From the NCBI GenBank assembly GCA_937859895.1, contig CALMAV010000562.1:9995-23585 (forward strand): 13,591 bases of DNA, read 5' to 3'. Within the stretch, counting starts at the first letter, position 1. Each line of letters opens with the position of its first letter. A model generated the notes under the pieces. The model saw only the letters and a program-made list of their open reading frames with translations. It ran no database searches and was not told the origin of the DNA. The position numbers and the translations under genes are program-made. Origin of the DNA: an uncultured Bryobacterales bacterium (GTDB lineage Bacteria > Acidobacteriota > Terriglobia > Bryobacterales > Bryobacteraceae). This document shows, one piece after another, positions 1 to 7,227 of this stretch.

Positions 1-671
1 GCCGCAGTCGCTTTTGACTTCAGCTGTGCCGTGGAAGCGAGTTGGTCGGCCTTGCTCTTCTTGCTCTCACATAGCTCAGTAACCGGTTCGAGAATGGATG
101 GCATCTGCCAGGGAATCAACGAGGGCGCCACGTTAAGACTTCGAGTGACCAGATAGCGCGTACCAAACAAAGCCAAACTGACCGCGGCTAATGCCCCTGC
201 AGCCAGCCAGGGTCTGCTGCCCGAGAAGGGGAAGGATGCCTCAGGTTTCACGGTTTCGGCTACGCGATCGGCTTGCTGTAACTGATACAGGGTGGCGGTG
301 TCGTTGGAAGGAACCGAACGCGAGCGCAGAAAGTAGGCAGTTGAAAGAGAGTCATGCAAGCGCAGGCGACGATCGAGCAGTTGAGCCACTTGGTAAGGCA
401 GCATCCGGCGTTTTCGCAAGCGCCAGGCAGTGACTCCGATGCCCGTTACAAGCAGGAAAAACAGCCAATAGGAGCCAAAGATGTCCGAGCCAAGTAATAG
501 CAGCAGCGCCACTCCGCTCAGCAGGAATAGCAGCGTCCAGCCTAACTCCTCGGCAGCATCCACCAGCAGCTTGCGTCGGACCGCAGCCTTTACCGCTCGT
601 TCAACCGGGCTTGTCAGAGGAAGCGAAGAACTGGCCAAAATCACATGCCGCCTTACCACAGATTGTCCCAT
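1..671 (-). CDS. Partial multi-pass membrane protein, function unknown (5' part only)
   Basis: Translating the minus strand from the ATG at 671 gives 223 codons open to the left edge, so the C-terminus lies outside the window. A good Shine-Dalgarno GGAGAG (complement of 682-687) sits 10 bases before this ATG. The protein has a basic N-terminal region, two adjacent hydrophobic segments (about residues 45-61 and 66-83), an arginine-rich cytoplasmic stretch RLRKRR, a segment reading YQVAQLLDRRLRLHDSLSTA (about 93-112), a third hydrophobic segment (about 154-171) and then a Lys/Ala-rich hydrophilic region at the cut edge. Two helices, the LDRRL-x-LHDSLSTA segment and a third helix resemble large DUF4175-like membrane proteins of Acidobacteria; that is memory-based inference. 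It is transcribed divergently from aroC. The reading frame is clear; the function is not. Confidence 0.75.
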   Translation of the reverse strand, partial: MGQSVVRRHVILASSSLPLTSPVERAVKAAVRRKLLVDAAEELGWTLLFLLSGVALLLLLGSDIFGSYWLFFLLVTGIGVTAWRLRKRRMLPYQVAQLLDRRLRLHDSLSTAYFLRSRSVPSNDTATLYQLQQADRVAETVKPEASFPFSGSRPWLAAGALAAVSLALFGTRYLVTRSLNVAPSLIPWQMPSILEPVTELCESKKSKADQLASTAQLKSKATA

Positions 672-681
672 GCTTTATGTA
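653..681 (+). promoter_or_regulatory. Weak candidate sigma-70-like promoter for the aroC operon
   Basis: TTACCA (653-658) and TATGTA (676-681) are separated by 17 bases and lie 50 bases ahead of the aroC start at 731. The match is only 4/6 and 3/6 to TTGACA/TATAAT. It overlaps the start of the divergent gene. The aroC operon must have a promoter near here because the gap to the divergent gene is so short, but this particular call is weak. Confidence 0.2.
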
Positions 682-687
682 CTCTCC
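682..687 (-). promoter_or_regulatory. Ribosome binding site GGAGAG of the partial membrane protein gene
   Basis: On the minus strand GGAGAG precedes the ATG at 671 by 10 bases, which supports that start. It lies inside the 59-base gap between two divergent genes. Confidence 0.6.
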
Positions 688-730
688 ACGGTCGGGACTA
701 GACCGGCGTTCCGTTACCATGAAGGATTCA

Positions 731-1903
731 ATGTTGCGATTTGAGACAGCGGGGGAATCGCACGGAGAGTGCCTGGTGGCTACTCTAACCGGCCTTCCGG
801 CGGGCATTCCAATCTCGGTTGAGTACCTGAATCGGCAGTTGTGGCGCAGGCAGCAGGGCTATGGGCGGGGCGGCCGCATGAAGATTGAGACCGATACCGT
901 TCACATCGTGGCGGGCGTACGTCACTCTGAGACCATTGGGTCGCCTATTGCCATTCTGATCGCCAATAAAGATTGGGAAAACTGGACGGGAACACTGCCG
1001 GTAGAGGCAAAAGATGCAGTGCCAGGGCAGGGGAAAGATGTTGCCCGACCGCGTCCTGGCCACGCGGACTTGGCTGGTGCGATGAAGTATGGCTTCACCG
1101 AGTCACGCTACATTCTGGAGCGGGCCAGCGCCCGGGAAACCGCAGCGCGGGTAGCAGTGGGCGGCTTTTGCAAAAGCTTTCTGCAGCAGTTCGGCATTGA
1201 AATTTTGAGTCATGTAGTAGGTGTGGGGCCGGTCCGCCTTTCGGAAGCTGCAAAGTGGGATCAGGTGACCGCGCTACACGGGCGTGAACAAGTTCTGTTG
1301 GGCTGCGTCGATGAGAATGTCGAACGCGAAATGAAGGAAGCGGTGGATCACGCTTATCGCACCGGCGACACCATTGGGGGCGTATTTGAAGTGATTGCGC
1401 ACGGCGTTCCGCCCGGGCTTGGTTCTCATATTGCATGGGATTCGCGCCTGGATGGAAAGCTGGCCGGCGCCGTAGTCTCGATACAAGCAGTGAAGGGTGT
1501 CGAGATTGGCCGGGCTGATGAGGGTTCGCGCGCGTATGGTTCGGGCGTGCAGGACACGATTCACTACGACCGTGACAGCAGTTCGTTCCGGCGCGGATCG
1601 AATCGCGCAGGGGGACTCGAAGGCGGCATCACCAATGGTGAAGACGTGGTTGTGCGCGGCCTGCTGAAGCCGATCTCTACACTACGCCGTCCCCTGGAGT
1701 CAGTCGACTTGACCAGCCGTGAGCCTGCCTTGGCAGCCTATGAACGAAGCGATGTAGCTGTGGTTCCAGCAGCCGGCGTTGTAGGAGAGGCAATGGTGGC
1801 GATTGTGTTAGCGCAGGCTTTCCTCGAAAAGTTTGGTGGGGATTCGCTGCGGGAGACCAGGCGCAATTACGACAGCTATCTTGCTCAGATAAAGGAATTC
1901 TAA
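731..1903 (+). CDS. aroC: Chorismate synthase
   Basis: Catalyses the last shikimate-pathway step: anti-elimination of phosphate from 5-enolpyruvylshikimate-3-phosphate to give chorismate, needing reduced FMN; cytoplasmic. With the start at 731 the product is 390 aa, about the length of the Bacillus-type enzyme. The N-terminus MLRFETAGESHG is the family's classic start, with signature GESHG at 8-12. Other conserved segments are RPGHAD (108-113), ERASARETAARVA (130-142), the flavin-site region RRGSNRAGGLEGGITNGE, and RSDVAVVPAAGVVGE near the C-terminus. An in-frame ATG at 719 would add four residues. AAGGA at 722-726 favours 731, although the spacing of 4 bases is short. It is the first gene of a plus-strand cluster, 23 bases ahead of def. 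Identification is secure; only the start is uncertain. Confidence 0.97.
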   Translation: MLRFETAGESHGECLVATLTGLPAGIPISVEYLNRQLWRRQQGYGRGGRMKIETDTVHIVAGVRHSETIGSPIAILIANKDWENWTGTLPVEAKDAVPGQGKDVARPRPGHADLAGAMKYGFTESRYILERASARETAARVAVGGFCKSFLQQFGIEILSHVVGVGPVRLSEAAKWDQVTALHGREQVLLGCVDENVEREMKEAVDHAYRTGDTIGGVFEVIAHGVPPGLGSHIAWDSRLDGKLAGAVVSIQAVKGVEIGRADEGSRAYGSGVQDTIHYDRDSSSFRRGSNRAGGLEGGITNGEDVVVRGLLKPISTLRRPLESVDLTSREPALAAYERSDVAVVPAAGVVGEAMVAIVLAQAFLEKFGGDSLRETRRNYDSYLAQIKEF

Positions 1904-1926
1904 CTGCCAACTTGGCGGTCAGCGAA

Positions 1927-2442
1927 ATGATTCGAAAGATCTTAAAATACGGAGACCCAATTCTAGAGAAGGTGGCTGAGGCAGTCACTGCGTTTGGTTC
2001 GCCTGAGTTGCACAAGTTAGTGGCCGACATGTGGGACACCATGTATGCGGCAAAAGGTGTTGGGCTTGCGGCTCCTCAAGTTGGGGTGCGTCAGCGCGTG
2101 CTGATCATCGATACCAGTGTGGGCGAGGACGAGAGCAAGAAGCTGGTTCTGATTAATCCGGAGATCCTCTCTAAAGAAGGCAAGCAGGTCGGCGAGGAAG
2201 GATGCTTGAGTATCCCCGGCTTTCGCGAGCCCGTAACACGTGCTAACCAGGTGGAAGTACGCGCGCAGAACGAAACGGGCGAGACTGTCGTGCTTACAGG
2301 TGAGGAACTACTGGCGCGTGCCTTTCAGCATGAAGTAGATCATTTGAACGGCATCCTGTTTATTAACCATCTAAGCAATTTGAAGCGCGATATGATTCGC
2401 CGCAAGATCAAGAAGCTACAGAAAGCCGGCGAGTGGGATTAG
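1927..2442 (+). CDS. def: Peptide deformylase
   Basis: A metalloenzyme that removes the formyl group from the N-terminal methionine of new proteins. The 171-aa product shows all three family motifs: GVGLAAPQ (44-51), EGCLS (91-95, metal ligand Cys93) and HEVDH (135-139, two His ligands and the catalytic Glu136). The N-terminus MIRKILKYGDPILEKVA is typical and supports the ATG at 1927. A TTG at 1912 would add five unmatched residues. No strong Shine-Dalgarno is visible, so translation may depend on coupling to aroC, 23 bases upstream. The basic C-terminal tail (RRKIKKLQKAGEWD) is common in bacterial deformylases. The neighbour fmt encodes the enzyme that adds the formyl group, a classic pairing. 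Confidence 0.97.
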   Translation: MIRKILKYGDPILEKVAEAVTAFGSPELHKLVADMWDTMYAAKGVGLAAPQVGVRQRVLIIDTSVGEDESKKLVLINPEILSKEGKQVGEEGCLSIPGFREPVTRANQVEVRAQNETGETVVLTGEELLARAFQHEVDHLNGILFINHLSNLKRDMIRRKIKKLQKAGEWD

Positions 2443-2456
2443 CCGTACCCGCCCCG

Positions 2457-3392
2457 ATGCGAATCGTTTTTCTAGGTACGCCCTCTTTTGCTGTACCGTC
2501 GTTAGATGCGCTGGTGAAGGCCGGCCATAAAGTCGTGGCGGTCTACACGCAGCCGGATCGACCTAAAGGCCGTGGCAATCAGGTAGCGCAATCACCTATT
2601 AAGATTGCTGCATTAGAGTACGGCCTGCCCGTGCTCCAACCGGAGAGAATACGGCGGCCTGAGTCGGTTGAAGGTTTGCGGGTTCTGGAGCCCGAACTAA
2701 TGATCGTGGTCGGTTATGGGCAGATCATTCCGCAGAACATTATTGATCTGCCGCGGCACGGAATCCTGAACGTGCATGGATCTCTATTGCCTAAGTATCG
2801 CGGCGCAGCGCCCATCCAGTGGGCAATTGCCAATGGTGAAGAGGTTACGGGCGTGACCACTATGCAGATTGACGCTGGTCTCGATACCGGAGACATGCTG
2901 CTGAAGAGCGAAACCTCCATTGGCCCGAATGAGACAGCATCGGAATTAGGCACTCGCCTGGCGCTGATGGGCGCGGCATCGCTGTTACAGACCATTGAAG
3001 ATTTGCAGGCGGGACGGCTCCGTCCGGAGAAGCAGAATAACGAGGAAGCAACGTTCGCACCCATTCTGAAGAAGACAGATGGAGAGGTAGATTGGCAGCA
3101 ATCGGCTCACGAGATTTACAACCGTTTTCGCGGTTTCACGCCTTGGCCAGGCGCCTATACCGTTTTTCGTGAAATGCCGCTTGGCCTATCCGCTATGCGA
3201 CCCACAGATTCGAAGGGATTATCGTCCGGCGTTTTGGCAACTGACCGGAAACGCTTGCTGGTTGGCTGCGGGGGCGGCACTGCATTAGAGTTGCTGGAAG
3301 TGCAGCCGGCCGGGAAGAAACGAATGTCAGGGGAGTCATGGGTAAACGGATACAAACTCAAAGATGGTGAGAAGCTGGGTCCGAACGAATGA
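2457..3392 (+). CDS. fmt: Methionyl-tRNA formyltransferase
   Basis: Transfers the formyl group of 10-formyltetrahydrofolate to initiator Met-tRNA. The 311-aa product is about the length of the E. coli enzyme. The N-terminal domain begins MRIVFLGTPSFAVPSL. The signature SLLPKYRGAAPIQWA starts at residue 109, and the catalytic triad is Asn105, His107 and Asp143, each one position before the E. coli N106/H108/D144. The C-terminal OB-fold-like domain includes NRFRGFTPWPGAYT. The ATG at 2457 is preferred; a GTG at 2433, overlapping the def stop, would add eight residues unlike the family. It begins 14 bases after def and ends in a 4-base ATGA overlap with argJ. Confidence 0.97.
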   Translation: MRIVFLGTPSFAVPSLDALVKAGHKVVAVYTQPDRPKGRGNQVAQSPIKIAALEYGLPVLQPERIRRPESVEGLRVLEPELMIVVGYGQIIPQNIIDLPRHGILNVHGSLLPKYRGAAPIQWAIANGEEVTGVTTMQIDAGLDTGDMLLKSETSIGPNETASELGTRLALMGAASLLQTIEDLQAGRLRPEKQNNEEATFAPILKKTDGEVDWQQSAHEIYNRFRGFTPWPGAYTVFREMPLGLSAMRPTDSKGLSSGVLATDRKRLLVGCGGGTALELLEVQPAGKKRMSGESWVNGYKLKDGEKLGPNE

Positions 3393-4576
3393 ATGAGCTG
3401 AAGCTACCTTTCGGATTTCGTTACGCGGCAACCTATGCAGGGATCCGGCGCGATGAGCGGGACGATGTTGGTCTGATTGCAGCAGACCGCCCTGCCAATG
3501 CCGCTGCTGTTTTTACTCGCAACATCGTGCAAGCGGCGCCCGTACAAATTGCGCGGGATCACCTGCAGTCTTCCGGAGGCAAAATTTCGGCAATCCTGGT
3601 GAACGCGGGAAACGCAAACTGTGCCACACGGACTGGCGAGCAAGTGGCAATGGCTTCCTGTCGCGCTGTGGCACAGCACTTGAAAATTCGAAATGAATCC
3701 GTGCTTCCGGCATCCACAGGTGTCATCGGCGTTGAGCTGCCTCCGCATCTGCTGACAAATGCCGTGCCAACACTGGTGGAAGCGCTGTCTCCGGACGGCT
3801 TCGAGTCTGTCGCAAGAGCGATCCTAACCACTGATACGCGGATGAAAACTGCCTCTGAAGTGTTGTCGTTCTCAGACGGCACGGTCACCGTGGCAGGGAT
3901 GACGAAAGGCTCGGGTATGATCCAACCGAACATGGCGACCACGCTCGGCTTTGTCATGACCGATGCCGATCTTCCTGTCGGGTTCCTGCGCGACACATTA
4001 ACTACGGGCATTGCCAAAAGCTACAATTCGCTGACGGTCGATGGCGACACCTCAACTAACGACATGGTTACCTTGCTGGCTAGCGGCGCAGCCCCATGCA
4101 AGCTCCGTACAAAAGACAAGCGTAAAGTTGGCGATGCTATTGGGCGCGTTCTGCAAAGCCTGGCCAAACAGATTGCCGCTGATGGAGAAGGCGCCACCAA
4201 GGTTGTTGAGATTGAAGCGATTGGCTTCAGGTCAGATGATGATGCTCGTCGAATCGCTCGGGCTATTGCCAACTCACCGCTTGTAAAAACCGCCGTCGCC
4301 GGTAGCGACCCGAACTGGGGTCGTATTCTTGCGGCAGCCGGCTATTCGGGTGCCTCCTTTAATCCAGACCGAATCGACATCTCTTTCCAGGACGTACTTG
4401 TGTGCCGAAATGGCCTGGCTGTAGAACTGGACGAGGCCGCACTCAAGACCAAGCTGGATTCGCATGAGATCTCCATTCGCATCGCGCAGAGCGGATGGGG
4501 AAAGGGCAGTGCGCGCTTCTTTACTTGCGATTTTACAGAAGGGTACATCCGCATCAATGGCAGCTATCGGACTTAG
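3389..4576 (+). CDS. argJ: Arginine biosynthesis bifunctional protein: glutamate N-acetyltransferase / ornithine acetyltransferase
   Basis: Moves the acetyl group from N-acetylornithine to glutamate, recycling acetyl in the cyclic arginine pathway; many homologues also make acetylglutamate from acetyl-CoA. The precursor is 395 aa, normal for the family. The self-cleavage motif KGSGMIQPNMAT is intact and Thr184 is the expected nucleophile and first residue of the beta chain. Other family segments are VNAGNANCATRTG, VDGDTSTNDM, GSDPNWGRILAAAGYSG and the C-terminus FTEGYIRINGSYRT. The ATG at 3389 overlaps the fmt stop, a sign of translational coupling. Whether it is mono- or bifunctional cannot be told from sequence alone; no argA or other arg gene is in the window. 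Confidence 0.97.
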   Translation: MNELKLPFGFRYAATYAGIRRDERDDVGLIAADRPANAAAVFTRNIVQAAPVQIARDHLQSSGGKISAILVNAGNANCATRTGEQVAMASCRAVAQHLKIRNESVLPASTGVIGVELPPHLLTNAVPTLVEALSPDGFESVARAILTTDTRMKTASEVLSFSDGTVTVAGMTKGSGMIQPNMATTLGFVMTDADLPVGFLRDTLTTGIAKSYNSLTVDGDTSTNDMVTLLASGAAPCKLRTKDKRKVGDAIGRVLQSLAKQIAADGEGATKVVEIEAIGFRSDDDARRIARAIANSPLVKTAVAGSDPNWGRILAAAGYSGASFNPDRIDISFQDVLVCRNGLAVELDEAALKTKLDSHEISIRIAQSGWGKGSARFFTCDFTEGYIRINGSYRT

Positions 4577-5012
4577 ATCAAAGCTCGCCCCAACCCTGCT
4601 GGTGCTGTTAAGTGCAACGCTGCCGTGCTTCGCTGATCGTGCTTCTGATGTTCGTGCCCGTATCACGTACGTAGCGTCAGCGCTGGCAAACGGGAACCCT
4701 GATGACGCCATAACGCCGTTCGATAAAGCAATGCTGGGTTATTCAAAACTTCAAAGTTACTTTGCCGCTCTGACTGACAGCTTCGACGTAGTTAGCGAAG
4801 TGGAAATCACGGATGAGGACGATGGGGAGCAGCAGACCACGATCAAAGCAAACTGGACCTTGCATCTATCGGACAAGACAGCTGGATCTGATCGGCAGCG
4901 GACCTACGCTGCAACAGTAGAACTGAAGCCTAATGGGAAGAAGTGGCAGATCGTTAGCTTTTCGCCGGTAGAGATGTTCAATCCGCAAGGGCTCGCCACG
5001 TTCGGCAAGTAA
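4557..5012 (+). CDS. Small exported protein of unknown function, possibly NTF2-like fold
   Basis: The 151-aa product starts with a convincing signal peptide: a basic n-region (MAAIGLRSK), a hydrophobic core (LAPTLLVLLSATLP) and a likely signal peptidase site after CFA near residue 27. The mature part begins with helix-forming sequence (RASDVRARITYVASALANG, then DDAITPFDKAML) and continues in alternating strands, ending KKWQIVSFSPVEMFNPQG. That layout is reminiscent of NTF2-like/SnoaL-type small domains; this is inference, and no catalytic residues can be named. The ATG at 4557 overlaps the end of argJ by 20 bases, so the gene is probably co-transcribed with the operon. Longer upstream starts would run through the argJ coding region and bury the signal peptide. 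Its stop is one base from the stop of the convergent glycosyltransferase gene. Confidence 0.8.
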   Translation: MAAIGLRSKLAPTLLVLLSATLPCFADRASDVRARITYVASALANGNPDDAITPFDKAMLGYSKLQSYFAALTDSFDVVSEVEITDEDDGEQQTTIKANWTLHLSDKTAGSDRQRTYAATVELKPNGKKWQIVSFSPVEMFNPQGLATFGK

Positions 5013-5013
5013 G

Positions 5014-6822
5014 CTAAACCAGTGCCTGCAACTGCTCCAGATTGCGCTTGCTCACAAGCTGATACTCCACGCTCAATCGTGTAAGAGTTCTAACTTGCTG
5101 AAAGAATGCGTCATCGGGCACGCGTGTTCCTGCTACCAGCAGCCGGCCATTCTCAACGCGAAAGGGAACCACGTTGAACTGCTTTTGGATTTTGAGCGGC
5201 AGACTCTGGAGTGTGCGCGGCTTTACCGCTCGAATATCCACCCTGGTCGATGGAAAACCGGATTGCAGGCTAAGGGCGCTGCATATCTCATCCTCCGACA
5301 ATGCTTGCTGAGTCAGCAGATAGTCGGCGAGGTCGTTGTTGACCAGCTTGCGGCCTGGCACTGCAGCAAGTCGGGCTTCGGCAATAATTCCTGAACCGGC
5401 TAGCACTTCATGCAGGTCACGGCTGGGAATGCTCATGCTTTCGCGCTGCGGATAGCTGTGCTCGGTTTTAAGCCAGACAAGGGGCCGCCGATACAACTTG
5501 GAAAGGGCAAAGTTGCGGAGGGCAGCAAGCGAAGCAACGCCGTTGATAAAGTTGCCAGTAAATGAGCGTATAGGCACGCCCAGTGCGTACCGCAGGCCAT
5601 AGATGCGGCTCACACAGCACATACGCAGCAGGAGCCGAAAGCTTTGCAGAGTTGCCGTGATGGTGCACAGACGCAGGATCTCCGGATTGTCCACTCCGAA
5701 CTGCCAGGAACGATGAAGCAGCGTACTGGCAGCAAGATCGAGTGCGCCAGCCACAAAAAGCAGATTCGTCAACAGGCCGAGTGGATTGGTAAGCAGCCCT
5801 TTCCGATCGCGCCAGAACCAGTACCGCACTCCCAGTGTGCCCCGCCAACCATCGCGCTCCCAGCCTTGCAGTGCAATGCCGGTTACCCAGCGCGTTCGTT
5901 GCCGTACTGCCGATCCCCACTTGCGTGGAAAATACTCCCGCGTTGCCACCAAATCAGCCGAGCCGAGCTGGAGCGGAACAAAGATCTGTGAGTACCCCAA
6001 GCGGTGAATGTAGACGCCGATCTCGTAATCTTCGGTCAGGCTTGCAGGATCGAATATCTGACCGCGCTCTTCGCCTAACTGTTCGAGAATGTGACGAGCG
6101 ACTCCTGTGCCGACGCCATTGGAGGGCGTGAATGAGCCGCTATAGCCGCGAGCACGCATATCGATAATCTGGAATTCCGCAAACTCATCGCAGTACACCC
6201 CGTGTGTAAACTCGCCAAAGGGGGTCGGCAGCGGCAAAACCGGAACCTGCACCATCGCGTGCCGGACGCGTTCACGATTGATGGTGCGAAAAGCCTCGGG
6301 ATGAATCAGATCTTCGGCATCGTGCAACACAACAGTATCGAAATGGATTGCTGTTTCTTTCTCGAAGCGAATGGTGCGGCAGTAGATCCAGTTCAGGCAA
6401 TCTGCCTTAGAGGTCGGCCCTGGATGCGGGCATACCGAGACGTGGACATTGCGATAGGCGCGGGCTAGATCTTCCGCCACCTGCAACGTTGCTGTGTCGT
6501 TTGGATAAACCCCGAGAAAGATGTCGAAGTTGCGATAGCGAATGGCTGCCAGATTACGACGCACCATGTCGCCGATTACTTCCGACTCTTTCCAGCAGGG
6601 AACGAAAATCGCAATGCGGCGCTCACCATTTGGCACGCCAAAGACCGTCGGTCGTGCAGAGCTTCCACGCTGCTTGATCCAGTGGCGTAAGCAAAGCAAG
6701 AAAGGTACAAAGTCGTCCGCGCCGCTGAGCAGCAAAATGTTGGCAAGCATGCGCAGAATAGCTGGCCACGCATAGGTCAATGTGTGCACGGCATCTGTGA
6801 GAGTATCCGCCGGATTCGCCAC
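5014..6822 (-). CDS. NfrB-like inner-membrane glycosyltransferase (family 2) with C-terminal MshEN/GspE-N domain
   Basis: The 602-aa product combines a processive-type family 2 glycosyltransferase with a C-terminal domain of the kind found at the N-terminus of GspE/MshE. Numbering from the GTG at 6822: an N-terminal hydrophobic stretch (about 16-46); the transferase domain with VPCWKE (74-79), the metal/UDP-site HDAED (167-171), TED (263-265) and QRTRW (308-312, the QxxRW motif); membrane segments near 343-366 and 386-405; and the MshEN-like part (about 493-568). E. coli NfrB has the same order; there the last domain binds c-di-GMP and the protein helps make a surface polysaccharide and supports phage N4 adsorption. 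The GTG at 6822 has an AAGGA 10 bases upstream. A TTG at 6963 would add 47 residues overlapping the divergent gene. The sugar used is unknown. Confidence 0.88.
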   Translation of the reverse strand: MANPADTLTDAVHTLTYAWPAILRMLANILLLSGADDFVPFLLCLRHWIKQRGSSARPTVFGVPNGERRIAIFVPCWKESEVIGDMVRRNLAAIRYRNFDIFLGVYPNDTATLQVAEDLARAYRNVHVSVCPHPGPTSKADCLNWIYCRTIRFEKETAIHFDTVVLHDAEDLIHPEAFRTINRERVRHAMVQVPVLPLPTPFGEFTHGVYCDEFAEFQIIDMRARGYSGSFTPSNGVGTGVARHILEQLGEERGQIFDPASLTEDYEIGVYIHRLGYSQIFVPLQLGSADLVATREYFPRKWGSAVRQRTRWVTGIALQGWERDGWRGTLGVRYWFWRDRKGLLTNPLGLLTNLLFVAGALDLAASTLLHRSWQFGVDNPEILRLCTITATLQSFRLLLRMCCVSRIYGLRYALGVPIRSFTGNFINGVASLAALRNFALSKLYRRPLVWLKTEHSYPQRESMSIPSRDLHEVLAGSGIIAEARLAAVPGRKLVNNDLADYLLTQQALSEDEICSALSLQSGFPSTRVDIRAVKPRTLQSLPLKIQKQFNVVPFRVENGRLLVAGTRVPDDAFFQQVRTLTRLSVEYQLVSKRNLEQLQALV

Positions 6823-6832
6823 TTGCTTCTGT

Positions 6833-6837
6833 TCCTT
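6833..6837 (-). promoter_or_regulatory. Ribosome binding site AAGGA selecting the GTG start of the glycosyltransferase
   Basis: AAGGA on the minus strand (complement of TCCTT at 6833-6837) precedes the GTG at 6822 by 10 bases. This is the main reason for preferring that start over the upstream TTG at 6963. Confidence 0.5.
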
Positions 6838-6906
6838 AGTGGTACGAGAAGGATGGCTATCGCACAAAACTGAAGAAAATTCTCTGTTGCGAAACACTAC
6901 ATAAGC

Positions 6907-7221
6907 GTGATTGAAATGCGCAGAGAACGCTCTGATCTGGCCTCGTTCAGCCAGCTTGTACAAGACCTGATCAACGGTTCAGTTCGACGACACACGTTTA
7001 CCCCAAGCGAACTCGAACTCCTGCTTGATCTGCAGACCAGCCGGCTTCGGAAGTCGTCCAAGCCCGAAGCACTACGGCGCTATCTGCGCGCGGTTCACCA
7101 ACACTTCGCACATGAATCGCGCATCCTGCGCTTCTCGTCTTTTATCAACTGCGAGAATGTTGCACGTCTAAGTGCGCAGAACGCGCGTCTGCCCGTCCAG
7201 TTTCCTCAGACCGCTACCTAA
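6907..7221 (+). CDS. Small conserved-looking protein of unknown function
   Basis: The 104-aa product has no signal peptide or membrane segment. The stretch from about residue 11 to 80 looks like a compact helical domain rich in Leu, Arg and Glu (SFSQLVQDLINGSVRRHTFT, then SELELLLDLQTSRLRKSSKP and EALRRYLRAVHQHF). Its pattern of a leucine-rich helix, an 'LLLDLQxxRLRxSSKPExLRRY' segment and another amphipathic helix recalls small uncharacterised proteins of Acidobacteria; that is from memory and unverified. The start is uncertain: GTG at 6907 or ATG at 6916, neither with a clear Shine-Dalgarno. It diverges from the glycosyltransferase with 84 bases between starts, so the two could share a control region. 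Its stop lies 6 bases from the end of the convergent nucleotidase gene. Function unknown. Confidence 0.7.
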   Translation: MIEMRRERSDLASFSQLVQDLINGSVRRHTFTPSELELLLDLQTSRLRKSSKPEALRRYLRAVHQHFAHESRILRFSSFINCENVARLSAQNARLPVQFPQTAT

Positions 7222-7227
7222 TCTCAC

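Noticed and set aside
601..807. Minus-strand 68-codon open frame with a start at 807
   Set aside because: It covers the same strand as the start of the partial membrane protein but overlaps the aroC N-terminus. It has no recognisable domain and no support beyond being open.
3559..4017. Long open frame of 152 codons on the minus strand inside argJ
   Set aside because: It is fully antisense to a secure argJ; composition is explained by the codon bias of argJ and no family motif is visible.
6823..6963. Longer glycosyltransferase start (TTG at 6963)
   Set aside because: The 47 extra residues have no family-like sequence or Shine-Dalgarno and overlap the divergent gene, whereas the GTG at 6822 has an AAGGA 10 bases upstream.
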